Shown here piece after piece: positions 16,413 to 24,922 of a stretch of DNA of 64,000 bases. A program made the position numbers and the translations under genes. Position 1 is the stretch's first letter. Each line of letters starts with the position of its first letter. The notes below the pieces were generated by a model. That model saw only the letters and a list, made by a program, of their open reading frames with translations, was not told the origin of the DNA and ran no database searches. Source of the stretch: Marinobacter szutsaonensis (lineage in GTDB: Bacteria; Pseudomonadota; Gammaproteobacteria; Pseudomonadales; Oleiphilaceae); the NCBI RefSeq assembly GCF_039523335.1, contig NZ_BAAAFC010000002.1, positions 248,001 through 312,000 on the forward strand, written 5' to 3'.

Positions 16413-17057
16413 TCAGAGGCCCCTGGGGGTCAGTTTGCGTTGCAGTGACAGCAGGGAGCGGTCAGCGACAATGGCCAGCAGGCTGACGGCAATCGCGCCC
16501 ACCACCAGTTGCCGGGGATCACTCTGGGAAATCCCGCGACTGATCAGTACGCCCAGCCCGCCGGCACCGATATAGGCCGCAATCGCCATGACACCGATGT
16601 TCATAACCACGGCCGTGCGCACGCCCGCCATGATGACCGGCACGGACAGCGGAATTTCCACTTTCCGGAGCCGCTGGGCACTGGTCATGCCGATGCCCCT
16701 GGCGGCCTCGCGAAGACCGGGGCTGACATTGTTAATGGCGGTGTAGGTATTCCGGATAATGGGTAACTGGGAGTAGAGCAGTACCGCAATAACGGCGGGA
16801 AGGTAGCCAATCCCGTGGCCAATGGTCGAGAGAATCGGAATCATGATTCCGAACAACGCAATGGATGGGATCGTGATGAGAACCGAGGCCACATAAAGCA
16901 CAACTGTGGCAATGCGCTCGTTCTGGGTGATCGCAATACCAATCGGGACGCCTGTCAGCGTTGCCAGACCCACAGCGACGACTACCAGGCTGATGTGCTC
17001 GAGAGTGAGCTTGCCGAGCAGGTTCAGGTTGGTCATGACGAAATCAAGGATTTCCAC
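16413..17057 (-). CDS. Betaine-type ABC importer permease (first)
   Basis: 214 residues from a GTG at 17057 with GAGGG upstream; an ATG lies 7 codons later. It has about five or six hydrophobic segments and the EAA-type loop GIGMTSAQRLRKVEIPLS. It is the first gene of the importer operon. The pairing with the other permease suggests a two-permease QAT importer. The upstream gap (17058-17191) holds no clear promoter match that I can defend. Confidence 0.85.
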   Translation of the reverse strand: MEILDFVMTNLNLLGKLTLEHISLVVVAVGLATLTGVPIGIAITQNERIATVVLYVASVLITIPSIALFGIMIPILSTIGHGIGYLPAVIAVLLYSQLPIIRNTYTAINNVSPGLREAARGIGMTSAQRLRKVEIPLSVPVIMAGVRTAVVMNIGVMAIAAYIGAGGLGVLISRGISQSDPRQLVVGAIAVSLLAIVADRSLLSLQRKLTPRGL

Positions 17058-17191
17058 AGCGGAGCCCTCTTTTTGTGAGTTGTAATCGGCAGAAGTCCAC
17101 GTTCAGGACAAGGTAAACCAGGGATGTAACGCGGACTTTAACGAAAGCGTCGTCAAAGCGAACAATAACGACAGTGCGTGGACTATCAGGA

Positions 17192-18085
17192 TCACTCGAT
17201 CTGGCGCAGCTGCTCCCGGAGCCAAACTAGCGCCGGTTCCTTCTCGTAGGCTTTGTGCCAATATAGGTGCACGTCTAGTGAGGGTAGATCAGTGGGAGGA
17301 GCCATGAGGGTGAGCGCGGTATTTTCCGCAATAATGCGGGCATAAGTTTCCGGCATGGTCAGCAGCAAGTCTGTGCCCTCCACCACCCGGCAGGCCGCGA
17401 AGTAATGCTGACAACGCAAGCGGATGTTTCGGTGCACACCCAGGCGTGAAAGTTCAAAATCCTCGATGCCCGGCCCCTCCGTGCGGGATGAAACGAGCAC
17501 GTGCTGTGCCGAGAGATAGCCATCCATCGTCAGGGTATCACCTGCAAGGGGGTGGTCCTTGCGAGTAAGAACCACGAGCCGGTCCTTGCGCAGCAGCTCG
17601 TGGCCGGTCTGACTGCTCACCGGCAAGAGTACATCAACCGCAAAATCCAGTTTGCCCGCCGCTAGTTGCGTTTCCATCTCCCGTCGGGCAATTCGGCGGG
17701 AAATTATCTCCAGCTCTGGATAGTCATCCAGTTGCTGCATCAACTGGGGGAGAAATGTGGATTCGAGTACATCCCTTAACCCCAGCGCGTAGGTCTTGCG
17801 CTGATTGGCCGGATCAAACGCATGGAACTGGTTCACCGCACTCTGGATCTGGGTGAGCCCCGGTCGCATCGATTCCAGGAACCGGCGGGCCAGAGGCGTG
17901 GGGATCATCTGGTTGCCCTGGCGGGTGAACAGCGGATCGTCGAAGTGATCCCGCAATCGGGACAGGGAATGACTGACCGCTGGCTGCGTGAGGTGAAGGG
18001 CCTTGGCGGCGCGGGTCAGACTGCCTTCCCGATAGATAGTGTCGAATACGTGCAACAGGTTCAGGTCCAGGCGATTGAGGGCCAT
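17192..18085 (-). CDS. LysR-family transcriptional regulator
   Basis: 297 residues. The N-terminal winged helix-turn-helix (about 5-65) is textbook: DLNLLHVFDTIYREGSLTRA, LTQPAVSHSLSRLRDHF and DPLFTRQGNQMIPT. The rest is a substrate-binding effector domain. It is divergent from the acyl-CoA dehydrogenase gene (141-nt gap), the usual layout for a LysR regulator and its target. It is therefore more likely the regulator of the fatty/hydroxy-acyl cluster to the right than of the importer to the left, although it is read in the importer's direction. Confidence 0.85.
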   Translation of the reverse strand: MALNRLDLNLLHVFDTIYREGSLTRAAKALHLTQPAVSHSLSRLRDHFDDPLFTRQGNQMIPTPLARRFLESMRPGLTQIQSAVNQFHAFDPANQRKTYALGLRDVLESTFLPQLMQQLDDYPELEIISRRIARREMETQLAAGKLDFAVDVLLPVSSQTGHELLRKDRLVVLTRKDHPLAGDTLTMDGYLSAQHVLVSSRTEGPGIEDFELSRLGVHRNIRLRCQHYFAACRVVEGTDLLLTMPETYARIIAENTALTLMAPPTDLPSLDVHLYWHKAYEKEPALVWLREQLRQIE

Positions 18086-18226
18086 GTCTCGGGTCCGTTT
18101 CTACAATAAGTGGGGGTAATGATAAACGATAAGAATAATTCAGTCGTCTAATACCTTGGTCCTGCCTAGACTGGTCCGAACAAGCGCAAAATTTCGCCGG
18201 CTTTTCAGAACCAGTGAGGACAGGCA

Positions 18227-19438
18227 ATGGACTTCAACATCTCCGAAAAAGGCCAGGATTATCTCAACCGAGTGAAGCATTTCATGAAGGAAGAGATTTA
18301 TCCCATCGAAGAGCAGTACCACAAGGAACTCGCTTCGCAGGAAAACCGCTGGGTCGTCCTGCCGATCATCCGGGAGCTCAAGGAAAAGGCCAAAGCCCAG
18401 GGGCTCTGGAATATGTTCTTCCCGGACGACAAATACGGATGCGGCCTGCTCAATTCGGATTATGCCCTCATCGCGGAAGAGACCGGCCGCAGCTTCATCG
18501 CGCCGGAGATCTTCAACTGCAACGCGCCGGATACCGGCAATATGGAAGTGCTGATTCACTATGGCTCTGAAGAACAGAAGGCTGAATGGCTACCGAGGCT
18601 GATGAGCGGCGAGATCCGGTCCGCCTTCTGTATGACTGAGCCGGCCGTGGCCTCATCCGACGCCACCAACATGGAAGCCACAGCCATCGTCCAGGGCGAT
18701 GAAGTGGTGCTGAACGGCCGCAAGTGGTGGAGCACCGGAATCGGTCATCCGGACTGCAAGGTGGGCATCTTCATGGGGCTGACGGATCCTGATGCCCACA
18801 AGCATCGCCAGCATTCCATGGTGCTGGTGCCGTTGGATACTCCGGGGGTGAAGATCGAGCGTATGCTGCCGGTCTTCGGCGCCTACGATGAGCCCTACGG
18901 TCACGGTGAGGTGCTGTTCGATAATGTGCGCCTGCCCAAGAGTGCGATCATTGCCGGCCCGGGACGCGGATTCGAGATTGCCCAGGGCCGTCTGGGGCCG
19001 GGCCGCGTCCACCATTGCATGCGGGCCATCGGTGCCGCCGAGCGTACGCTGGAACTGCTGATCAAACGGGCTACCACCCGGGAGGCCTTTGGCCGGCCGA
19101 TTGCCAAGCTGGGTGGTAACCCGGACATTATTGCCAATGCCCGTATGGCCATCGAGCAGGCGCGTCTGCTGACTCTGAAGTGTGCATGGGCACTGGATAC
19201 CAAGGGCATTATGGGGGCTCTGCAGGAGGTTTCCATGATCAAGGCGGTGGTGCCGCAGATGCTGCAGACCATTGTCGATCAGGCCATTCAGATTCATGGT
19301 GGTGCCGGTGTCAGTGATGATGACTTCCCGTTGACCCAGTTGTTTGCCTATGCTCGGGTATTGCGGTTGGCGGATGGGCCGGATGAGGTTCATCGGGCTA
19401 TGGTGGCTCGACTTGAGCTTCGGAAGTATCAGTCCTGA
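18227..19438 (+). CDS. Acyl-CoA dehydrogenase, ACAD10/11 (LvaC)-like
   Basis: 403 residues with an ACAD layout: N-terminal helical domain, middle beta domain with FCMTEPAVASSDATN, GRKWWSTG, and C-terminal helical domain ending RLADGPDEVHRAMVARLEL. The LADGPDEVH ending is typical of the ACAD10/11 subgroup rather than MCAD-type enzymes. With the APH-like kinase two genes on, this is the pair that in mammals (ACAD10/11) and in Pseudomonas levulinate catabolism (LvaA/LvaC) converts 4-hydroxyacyl-CoA through a phosphorylated intermediate to an enoyl-CoA. GAGGA precedes the ATG. Two hairpin elements separate it from the next gene. Confidence 0.85.
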   Translation: MDFNISEKGQDYLNRVKHFMKEEIYPIEEQYHKELASQENRWVVLPIIRELKEKAKAQGLWNMFFPDDKYGCGLLNSDYALIAEETGRSFIAPEIFNCNAPDTGNMEVLIHYGSEEQKAEWLPRLMSGEIRSAFCMTEPAVASSDATNMEATAIVQGDEVVLNGRKWWSTGIGHPDCKVGIFMGLTDPDAHKHRQHSMVLVPLDTPGVKIERMLPVFGAYDEPYGHGEVLFDNVRLPKSAIIAGPGRGFEIAQGRLGPGRVHHCMRAIGAAERTLELLIKRATTREAFGRPIAKLGGNPDIIANARMAIEQARLLTLKCAWALDTKGIMGALQEVSMIKAVVPQMLQTIVDQAIQIHGGAGVSDDDFPLTQLFAYARVLRLADGPDEVHRAMVARLELRKYQS

Positions 19439-19484
19439 AGTCGGGCTTGGGCGTCTGGATCGCTAGGCCTCTAACTTGGGGGCG

Positions 19485-19599
19485 GGGAGCGGGTGGGAGA
19501 CGGTTTCTGAAACCCGCTCCTTCGGCACGTCCATGTGACGCTTGAGCTCCGCCATCCATGGCTCCGCACAGTTTCAAAAACCGTCTCCCACCCGCTCCC
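19485..19599. repeat. Long-arm hairpin element B1
   Basis: Left arm 19485-19513 and right arm 19571-19599 are 29 nt each and complementary at 28 positions. The 57-nt interior contains two smaller palindromes, CACGTCCATGTG and GCCATCCATGGC, separated by ACGCTTGAGCTCC. Elements at 19700 and 43222 share this core but have different arm sequences. It lies after the acyl-CoA dehydrogenase gene inside an apparent operon. Confidence 0.85.
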
Positions 19600-19699
19600 T
19601 TAAAGCTTGGGAGCATGCATTTAGGCAGAATTTAGAGCAGCGGTATCGAGCAGAATTCCGAAAATCTTGCAGGCTGATATAAGAGCTCGGGAGTCGGCG

Positions 19700-19794
19700 A
19701 TGGGACCTCCTTTCTGAAACCTTGCGGAGCCATGGATGGCGGAGCAGAGCGTACAGGGATGTATTCACAGCGTGTTTCAGAAAGGAAGTCCCAT
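19700..19794. repeat. Long-arm hairpin element B2 (inverted relative to B1)
   Basis: Left arm 19700-19720 and right arm 19774-19794 are 21 nt each with one mismatch. The interior, read on the minus strand, contains TACATCCCTGTA and GCCATCCATGGC in the same order as B1, so B2 is in the opposite orientation. B1 and B2 share a GTTTC-type inner arm end but differ outside it. It ends 53 nt before the SDR start. Confidence 0.85.
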
Positions 19795-19846
19795 TGACGG
19801 CTCTTCCACCTTTGTTGAAAACAAGAGAAACCAACGGATAAAAACG

Positions 19847-20668
19847 ATGACACAGAGAGTATTCATTACCGGCGGGGCCTCGGGCCTCGGTCGGGCAATC
19901 GCACTGCGTTACGCCAAAGAAGGCGCCAAAGTCTGCATCGGGGATATCAACCCGGACCAGGGTGCGGCCGTCGAGCAGGAGATCAATAAGGACGGCGGCG
20001 AAGGCTACTTTGTCGAATGCGATGTGCGCCGGCTGACGGATTTCGAGAAAGTTCGGGATGACCTGGAGAAGAAGTGGGGCGGTGTGGATGTTGTCGTGAA
20101 CAATGCTGGTGTGGCCTCCGCCGGGTCTATTGAAGACACCACCATGGCGGACTGGGAATGGATCCTGGACATCAACGTGCTGGGCGTGGTGCGTGGTTGC
20201 AAGGCGTTTACGCCGCTGTTCAAACAACAGGGCTCCGGGGCGTTTGTGAACGTGGCATCCATGGCCGGACTGATGCTGGCGCCGTTGATGGATAGCTACA
20301 ATGTTTCCAAGGCCGGGGTTATCGCCCTGTCCGAGACCCTGAGCCAGGAGCTGCGGGACGCTGGCATTCATGTCAGCTGCGTGTGCCCGGCGTTCTTCCA
20401 GACCAACCTGGCCAGTACCATGCGCTCGGATATTCCCGGCATCCAGCAGAACGTGAACAAGCTGATGAAGCGTTCCAGCATCACCGCCGAGGATGTGGCT
20501 GAGGACATTTTCCGCAGCGTGAAGGACAAGAGTTTCTGGGTGCTGCCTCATGCGAAAGAACGCCGGATGTGGGTGTTGAAGCGCCACGCGCCGTGGGCTT
20601 TTGACTGGCTGATGCATCAGGAGAGCAAGCGCTGGATGAACAAGATGGGCGACAAGGCCAACGCCTGA
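19847..20668 (+). CDS. SDR-family oxidoreductase
   Basis: 273 residues from the ATG at 19847. An upstream frame from 19736 runs through repeat B2 and is not credible. Classical SDR motifs are TGGASGLG (8-15) for NAD(P) binding, NNAGVA near 86 and the catalytic YNVSK near 151-155. A basic C-terminal extension (about 30 residues, KERRMWVLKRHAPWAF) is longer than in minimal SDRs. It is in line with the acyl-CoA dehydrogenase and kinase genes, so a hydroxyacyl or ketoacyl substrate is plausible. It may play the role of LvaD (ketone reduction), but that is inference. Confidence 0.8.
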   Translation: MTQRVFITGGASGLGRAIALRYAKEGAKVCIGDINPDQGAAVEQEINKDGGEGYFVECDVRRLTDFEKVRDDLEKKWGGVDVVVNNAGVASAGSIEDTTMADWEWILDINVLGVVRGCKAFTPLFKQQGSGAFVNVASMAGLMLAPLMDSYNVSKAGVIALSETLSQELRDAGIHVSCVCPAFFQTNLASTMRSDIPGIQQNVNKLMKRSSITAEDVAEDIFRSVKDKSFWVLPHAKERRMWVLKRHAPWAFDWLMHQESKRWMNKMGDKANA

Positions 20669-20698
20669 GTGGCCGGAACAGACCACAGGAGAAAGTGA

Positions 20699-21763
20699 AT
20701 GACTCAGATCGACCAGGCGGTGGATATCCGTGAGGGTGAGGAACTGGATATCGGCGCCGTCGACCGGTTCATGAAACACGCGATTCCGGGGCTGGAGGGC
20801 CAGCCCGCCATCAAGCAATACCCGGGTGGCGCCTCCAACCTGACCTATCAGGTGGATTACGGTGACCAGTCCTACGTGCTGCGCCGGCCACCGTTCGGGA
20901 AGATCGCCAAGTCCGCCCACGACATGCTCCGGGAAGCGCGGGTGATGCAGGCGCTGAAGCCGGTGTACCCGTACGTGCCGAATATTGTGGCCATCTGCGA
21001 CGATCATGACGTTCTGGGATGTGATTTCTACGTTATGGAGCGCCTGAAGGGCATTATCCTGCGCCAGGACTTCCCGAAGGATTTCGAGCTGAGCGAGGCC
21101 GATACCCGCAAGCTGTGCCTGAACGTGATCGACAAACTGGTGGATCTGCACCGGGTCGACGCCCAGGCCGCAGGTCTCTATGAGCTGGGCAAGGGCGCCG
21201 GTTACGTGCAACGCCAGATTGGCGGCTGGAGCGACCGCTTCCGCAAGGCACGCACCGAGGATGTGGGTGATTTCGAGGCGGTGATGAGCTGGCTCAACGA
21301 CAAGATGCCGGAAGATATCGCTCAGGTAGTCATCCACAACGACTACCGCTTCGACAACGTGGTGCTGAACCCGGACAACCCCTTCGAAGTCATCGGTGTG
21401 CTGGACTGGGAGATGGCCACCATCGGCGACCCGCTGATGGACCTGGGCAATAGCCTGGCCTACTGGATCGAGGCGGACGACGAGGGGCCGTTCCAGATGC
21501 TTCGGCGTCAGCCGACGCACCGGCCTGGCATGCTGACCCGCAAAGAAGTTGTCGACTACTACATGGAGAAGTCGGGTTTTCGTGCCGATAATTTCGACTT
21601 CTACGAAATCTACGGCCTGTTCCGGCTGGCGGTGATCATCCAGCAGATCTACTACCGCTTCTATCACGGCCAGACCAAGGACAAACGTTTCGCCGCCTTC
21701 GGCCACGCCGCCAATTACCTGGAGAAGCGTTGCCAGCGGCTGATCAGCGAGAGCACCCTGTAA
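20699..21763 (+). CDS. APH-like kinase of the ACAD10/LvaA type
   Basis: 354 residues with an aminoglycoside-phosphotransferase/kinase fold: GGASNLTYQV loop near 43, catalytic HNDYRFDN near 212 and the metal-binding DWEMATIGDP near 236. Proteins of this kind paired with an ACAD phosphorylate the hydroxyl of 4-hydroxyacyl-CoA (LvaA; the kinase domain of mammalian ACAD10/11), rather than an antibiotic. AGGAG precedes the ATG. Its TAA overlaps the next ATG (TAATG). I see no clear homologue of the small LvaB partner here. Confidence 0.85.
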   Translation: MTQIDQAVDIREGEELDIGAVDRFMKHAIPGLEGQPAIKQYPGGASNLTYQVDYGDQSYVLRRPPFGKIAKSAHDMLREARVMQALKPVYPYVPNIVAICDDHDVLGCDFYVMERLKGIILRQDFPKDFELSEADTRKLCLNVIDKLVDLHRVDAQAAGLYELGKGAGYVQRQIGGWSDRFRKARTEDVGDFEAVMSWLNDKMPEDIAQVVIHNDYRFDNVVLNPDNPFEVIGVLDWEMATIGDPLMDLGNSLAYWIEADDEGPFQMLRRQPTHRPGMLTRKEVVDYYMEKSGFRADNFDFYEIYGLFRLAVIIQQIYYRFYHGQTKDKRFAAFGHAANYLEKRCQRLISESTL

Positions 21764-22452
21764 TGGCGACTATCTATCTGATCCGACACGGCCAGGCCAG
21801 TTTTGGCAAGGACAACTATGACCAACTGTCGCCCAGGGGGTGGGAGCAGGGGCAGGTACTTGGCCGCTGGCTGGCGGGCAAAGTCACGCCCAACGCGGTG
21901 TTCGGTGGCAACATGGAGCGCCATCGGGAGACCGTTGAGGCCATCGCATCCGGGTTCGGCCAGGCGCTGCCGGATATGCAGGCGGTTGAAGGGCTGAACG
22001 AATTCGACCACATGCAGGTGGTCGAGCGACTGAAGCCGGAATGGGCGGATCGTCAGGTAATGGCCCGCGATATGGCCGCCTTTCCCAAGCCTGCGCGGTT
22101 GTTCCAGCAGGTGTTCGAGGAGGCCATGGCGCGCTGGATCAGCGGTGAGTATGACGCTGAATACGCCGAGAGCTGGGGTGCGTTTCAGGCGCGAGTCATT
22201 GCCGCGCTGGACGAACTGATTGGCTATGCCGACGGTGGCGATGTGCTGGTGTCCACTTCTGGCGGCCCGATTGCCGTCATTGCCCAGCACCTGCTGGCGC
22301 TCTCCGATGAGAAAGCGCTGGCGGTGAACAACGTCATCGCCAATACCAGCGTCTCCCGCATTCTCTATTCCGGCCCGCGCCGCAGCCTGGCCGTCTTTAA
22401 CAACTACAGCCACCTGGAGGCGGAAGATCCCGCCCTGGTGACATTCCGATAA
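21763..22452 (+). CDS. Histidine-phosphatase superfamily protein, second His missing
   Basis: 229 residues from the ATG at 21763 that overlaps the kinase stop. The phosphoenzyme motif LIRHGQASFG is intact and the acid residue region GLNEFDHMQV is present. The C-terminal motif that usually reads V-x-H-G-G reads VSTSGGPIAV, so the second catalytic His is Ser. Translational coupling to the kinase suggests a job in the same pathway, for example removing misplaced phosphates or damaged acyl-CoA products. A specialised subfamily is more likely than a decayed gene, since all other features are kept. Confidence 0.8.
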   Translation: MATIYLIRHGQASFGKDNYDQLSPRGWEQGQVLGRWLAGKVTPNAVFGGNMERHRETVEAIASGFGQALPDMQAVEGLNEFDHMQVVERLKPEWADRQVMARDMAAFPKPARLFQQVFEEAMARWISGEYDAEYAESWGAFQARVIAALDELIGYADGGDVLVSTSGGPIAVIAQHLLALSDEKALAVNNVIANTSVSRILYSGPRRSLAVFNNYSHLEAEDPALVTFR

Positions 22453-22469
22453 CGCATTAGGGGAAATCC

Positions 22470-23240
22470 ATGAGTACCAAGAACCTGTTCGATCTGTCCG
22501 GAAAGGTGGCCCTGGTCACCGGCGCCAGCCGTGGTATTGGCGAAAGCGTTGCCCGGACCCTCGCTCATTACGGAGCCCACGTCATCGTCAGCAGCCGCAA
22601 GATTGATGGCTGCGAGAAGGTGGCCAGCAGTATTCGTGACGAGGGCGGCAGCGCCGAAGCGGTTGCCTGCCATATCGGGGAAATGGACCAGATCGAGGCC
22701 ATCTGGGAGCATATCGACAAGGCACACGGCAAGCTGGACATTCTGGTCAACAATGCGGCCGCCAATCCTTATTTCGGACCGGTGGAGGACACTGACCTCG
22801 GCGCCTTCCAGAAGACCGTAGACGTGAACATCCGCGGCTATTTCTTCATGTGTGCACGCGGCGCCCAGATGATGAAGAAACATGGGGGCGGCGCGATCGT
22901 CAACGTGGCCTCCGTCAACGGCGTGAACCCTGGTCATTTCCAGGGTATCTACTCCGTTACCAAAGCGGCGGTGATTTCCATGACCAAGTCCTTTGCCATG
23001 GAACTGGGCCAGCAGAACATCCGCGTCAACGCATTGCTCCCGGGCCTGACCGATACCAAGTTCGCCAGCGCCCTGACCACCAACGAGGCGATCAAGAAGC
23101 AGGCCATGGCGCACATCCCGATGAAGCGCGTGGCGGATCCGGATGAGATGGCGGGTACGGTGCTTTATCTGGTGTCCGGGGCGTCCAGCTACACGACGGG
23201 GGCTTGCATTAACGCCGACGGTGGTTACCTGACCATTTGA
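22470..23240 (+). CDS. SDR-family oxidoreductase (second)
   Basis: 256 residues, typical size. Motifs: TGASRGIG (17-24), NNAAANPYFG near 92 and YSVTK near 161-165, ending in SYTTGACINADGGY as in FabG-like enzymes. It probably interconverts a hydroxyacyl and a ketoacyl thioester with NAD(P)H in the cytoplasm. It starts 17 nt after the phosphatase-like gene and ends the five-gene unit that begins with the acyl-CoA dehydrogenase. Four palindromes follow. Confidence 0.85.
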   Translation: MSTKNLFDLSGKVALVTGASRGIGESVARTLAHYGAHVIVSSRKIDGCEKVASSIRDEGGSAEAVACHIGEMDQIEAIWEHIDKAHGKLDILVNNAAANPYFGPVEDTDLGAFQKTVDVNIRGYFFMCARGAQMMKKHGGGAIVNVASVNGVNPGHFQGIYSVTKAAVISMTKSFAMELGQQNIRVNALLPGLTDTKFASALTTNEAIKKQAMAHIPMKRVADPDEMAGTVLYLVSGASSYTTGACINADGGYLTI

Positions 23241-23256
23241 TGGGGGCGGTGAAGTC

Positions 23257-23478
23257 GGGGTCAGAAGAAAGCTTTCTTCTGACCCCAAGTTACGGCTTAA
23301 CCTCATGGCAACGGGGTCTGATGAAAGCCTTCATCTGACCCCATGTTTGGGTTTCACCTCGAGCTTGGGCCATGAAAATGGGGTCAGATGAACAAGTTCA
23401 TCAGACCCCGGTGCCGCAGGCTTAACCTCGAGATTTGACTATGGAAACGGGGTCTGATGAAAGCCTTCATCTGACCCC
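23257..23478. repeat. Four REP-like 30-bp palindromes (family A)
   Basis: Units are 23257-23286 (perfect palindrome), 23313-23342, 23380-23409 and 23449-23478. The third has its own inner arms (GATGAAC/GTTCATC), showing compensatory change that keeps the stem. Spacers are 26, 37 and 39 nt, several containing TTAACCTC or CACCTCGAG-like remnants. The array fills the gap between the convergent SDR and lipoprotein genes. No cas genes are present and the units are palindromic, so this is not a CRISPR array. Confidence 0.9.
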
Positions 23479-23505
23479 AACTTCACGCCAACTCACAGTC
23501 ACCCC

Positions 23506-24381
23506 TCACGCCGGCGAACAGGTCAGCGCCCTGAAATCCCCCCGAAGCTCAACCGCCCGGGCTTCCAGATGCGCCAGATGCGAAGGTGCTCCGGCTTCAA
23601 TCAGCTCATACATCAGATCCGCCATTGCCACCCGGCTCTCGGCCATCATCTCCTTGTAGGCCTCTCCGCGGACCTCTTCCGAGTTCACCAACAAGGAGCG
23701 GATTCGCTCCCCGAAATTCGGCGAATCCCGCTCTTCTAGTGCATCCAGCAGCGCCAGCTGCCAATTCCGTCGGCCCTCCAGCCAGATCTCGGTCTGCCGG
23801 CCCCGGCTTTCCGACCACTCACGGGCAATTCGTTGTTGCCGGTTGTTCAGGGGGCCAAGCCAGTTTTCGATACGCTCCATCGTCCGCTCAGCCCGGGCTT
23901 CGGCTCGTGCCTCGGGAGAATCCAGCAGGAATTTCTCCTCCATCTCCCCATGGTTGCGGGCCATGTTCCTGGCAAGTTCGGCGACCTGCTCGTCGCTGAG
24001 CGAGGCGAGCATATTCGTGGCAGTCGGCGCGGCCTGCTCAAGTAACCCGGGCAGGAAGTCGAACAGTCGCTCCTGATGGTAGCTGACTTTTCCACGGTCC
24101 AGATCGCCCGACCGCGTGTCCCGGACCAGTTCATGCAGCCATTGGCGATAGCGGGGCAGTTCTGCCGTGCAGTGCCACTGCCGGAGGTTGTTGAGGTCCT
24201 TCGCCAGTTGCTGTTCCTGCTCGTTGGTCAGGGTTACGTAGTCGTCGACCCACCAGGTAACGCCCCAATCCGCGTACCGGTAAGCCGTGCGCGTTGAGCT
24301 GCAGGCCGAGAGTAACGCCAAAGTCAGGAGTAACGCAGTTGCTCGAATCATGGCGCTCGGCCGGTAGGCAAGAGAACTCAT
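23506..24381 (-). CDS. DUF6279-like lipoprotein
   Basis: 291 residues from the ATG at 24381, placed 7 nt after GAGG. A lipobox LLSACS puts the lipid-modified Cys near residue 27, after a short N-terminal extension. The mature part is highly helical and charged, with YADWGVTWWVDDYV after the anchor, long amphipathic stretches and WLGPLNNRQQ. This resembles DUF6279 lipoproteins of gammaproteobacteria, whose function is unknown. It is probably anchored to the outer membrane facing the periplasm. It is divergent from the small DUF2798 gene. Confidence 0.7.
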   Translation of the reverse strand: MSSLAYRPSAMIRATALLLTLALLSACSSTRTAYRYADWGVTWWVDDYVTLTNEQEQQLAKDLNNLRQWHCTAELPRYRQWLHELVRDTRSGDLDRGKVSYHQERLFDFLPGLLEQAAPTATNMLASLSDEQVAELARNMARNHGEMEEKFLLDSPEARAEARAERTMERIENWLGPLNNRQQRIAREWSESRGRQTEIWLEGRRNWQLALLDALEERDSPNFGERIRSLLVNSEEVRGEAYKEMMAESRVAMADLMYELIEAGAPSHLAHLEARAVELRGDFRALTCSPA

Positions 24382-24521
24382 CACGGTGCCTCAGCGTAAA
24401 GCCCAATGGAAAAACATTGCATGCTCATTATCATGCATTCCCTGTCATAGATATTACGAACCAGGGCCTGGAACGGATGGAGCCGGCAGAAGCTCGCCAC
24501 GCCCCAGGTTATGGAGATTCA

Positions 24522-24770
24522 ATGTCCAAGCAAAAGTTCGCACGTGTTCGCCAGTTTGTCTTTGCGTTTTACATGTCCGGCATCATGTCCCTGATGATGT
24601 CAGGGATCATCACGTTTATTAACACCGGGCTCATCGAGGGCTTCCTGGCGCGTTGGGGGCCCGCCTTTCTCGTGGCCTGGGGCTCGGCCTTTCCGCTGGT
24701 TATTTTCGTTGCTCCGCTTGCCGGGCGGCTGACGACACGAACACTTCGTGTGCTGGCGGATGAGCGCTAG
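24522..24770 (+). CDS. DUF2798 small membrane protein
   Basis: 82 residues from the ATG at 24522 with GGAG about 5 nt upstream; a longer frame starting at 24294 is not needed. It has two transmembrane segments (about 12-34 and 46-70) joined by a short loop, beginning MSKQKFARVRQF. The pattern fits the DUF2798 family of two-helix inner-membrane proteins of unknown function. Confidence 0.75.
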   Translation: MSKQKFARVRQFVFAFYMSGIMSLMMSGIITFINTGLIEGFLARWGPAFLVAWGSAFPLVIFVAPLAGRLTTRTLRVLADER

Positions 24771-24922
24771 CGTCCAGTCTTGTGAGTCCGGTTGTCAAAA
24801 ATTGTAAATCTGTTTGTTGCACCCATCCGTAGATTGTTTTGCGTACAGTTCATGGAATGAATCTGTGCAGGTTCGAACCATCAAACCCTGATCTGCAACC
24901 TCGGAATTGAGGATGAGTGACA

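Noticed and set aside
19736..19846. N-terminal extension of the SDR frame
   Set aside because: It is inside hairpin element B2; the SDR fold begins at the ATG at 19847.
19574..21706. Long minus-strand open frame opposite the SDR and kinase genes
   Set aside because: It is antisense to two clear enzymes with intact motifs, is rich in His/Val/Leu as GC-rich shadows are, and has no ribosome site or recognisable domain.
20699..21763. Aminoglycoside resistance gene
   Set aside because: Although the kinase fold is APH-like, the pairing with an ACAD10/11-type dehydrogenase and SDRs points to acyl-CoA metabolism.
23257..23478. CRISPR-like array of four 30-bp repeats
   Set aside because: The units are full palindromes, occur singly or in pairs elsewhere, have irregular spacers, and no cas gene is present.
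24870..24879. GGTTCGAACC, like a tRNA T-loop
   Set aside because: No acceptor, D or anticodon stems can be drawn around it; it is a short palindrome in a promoter region.
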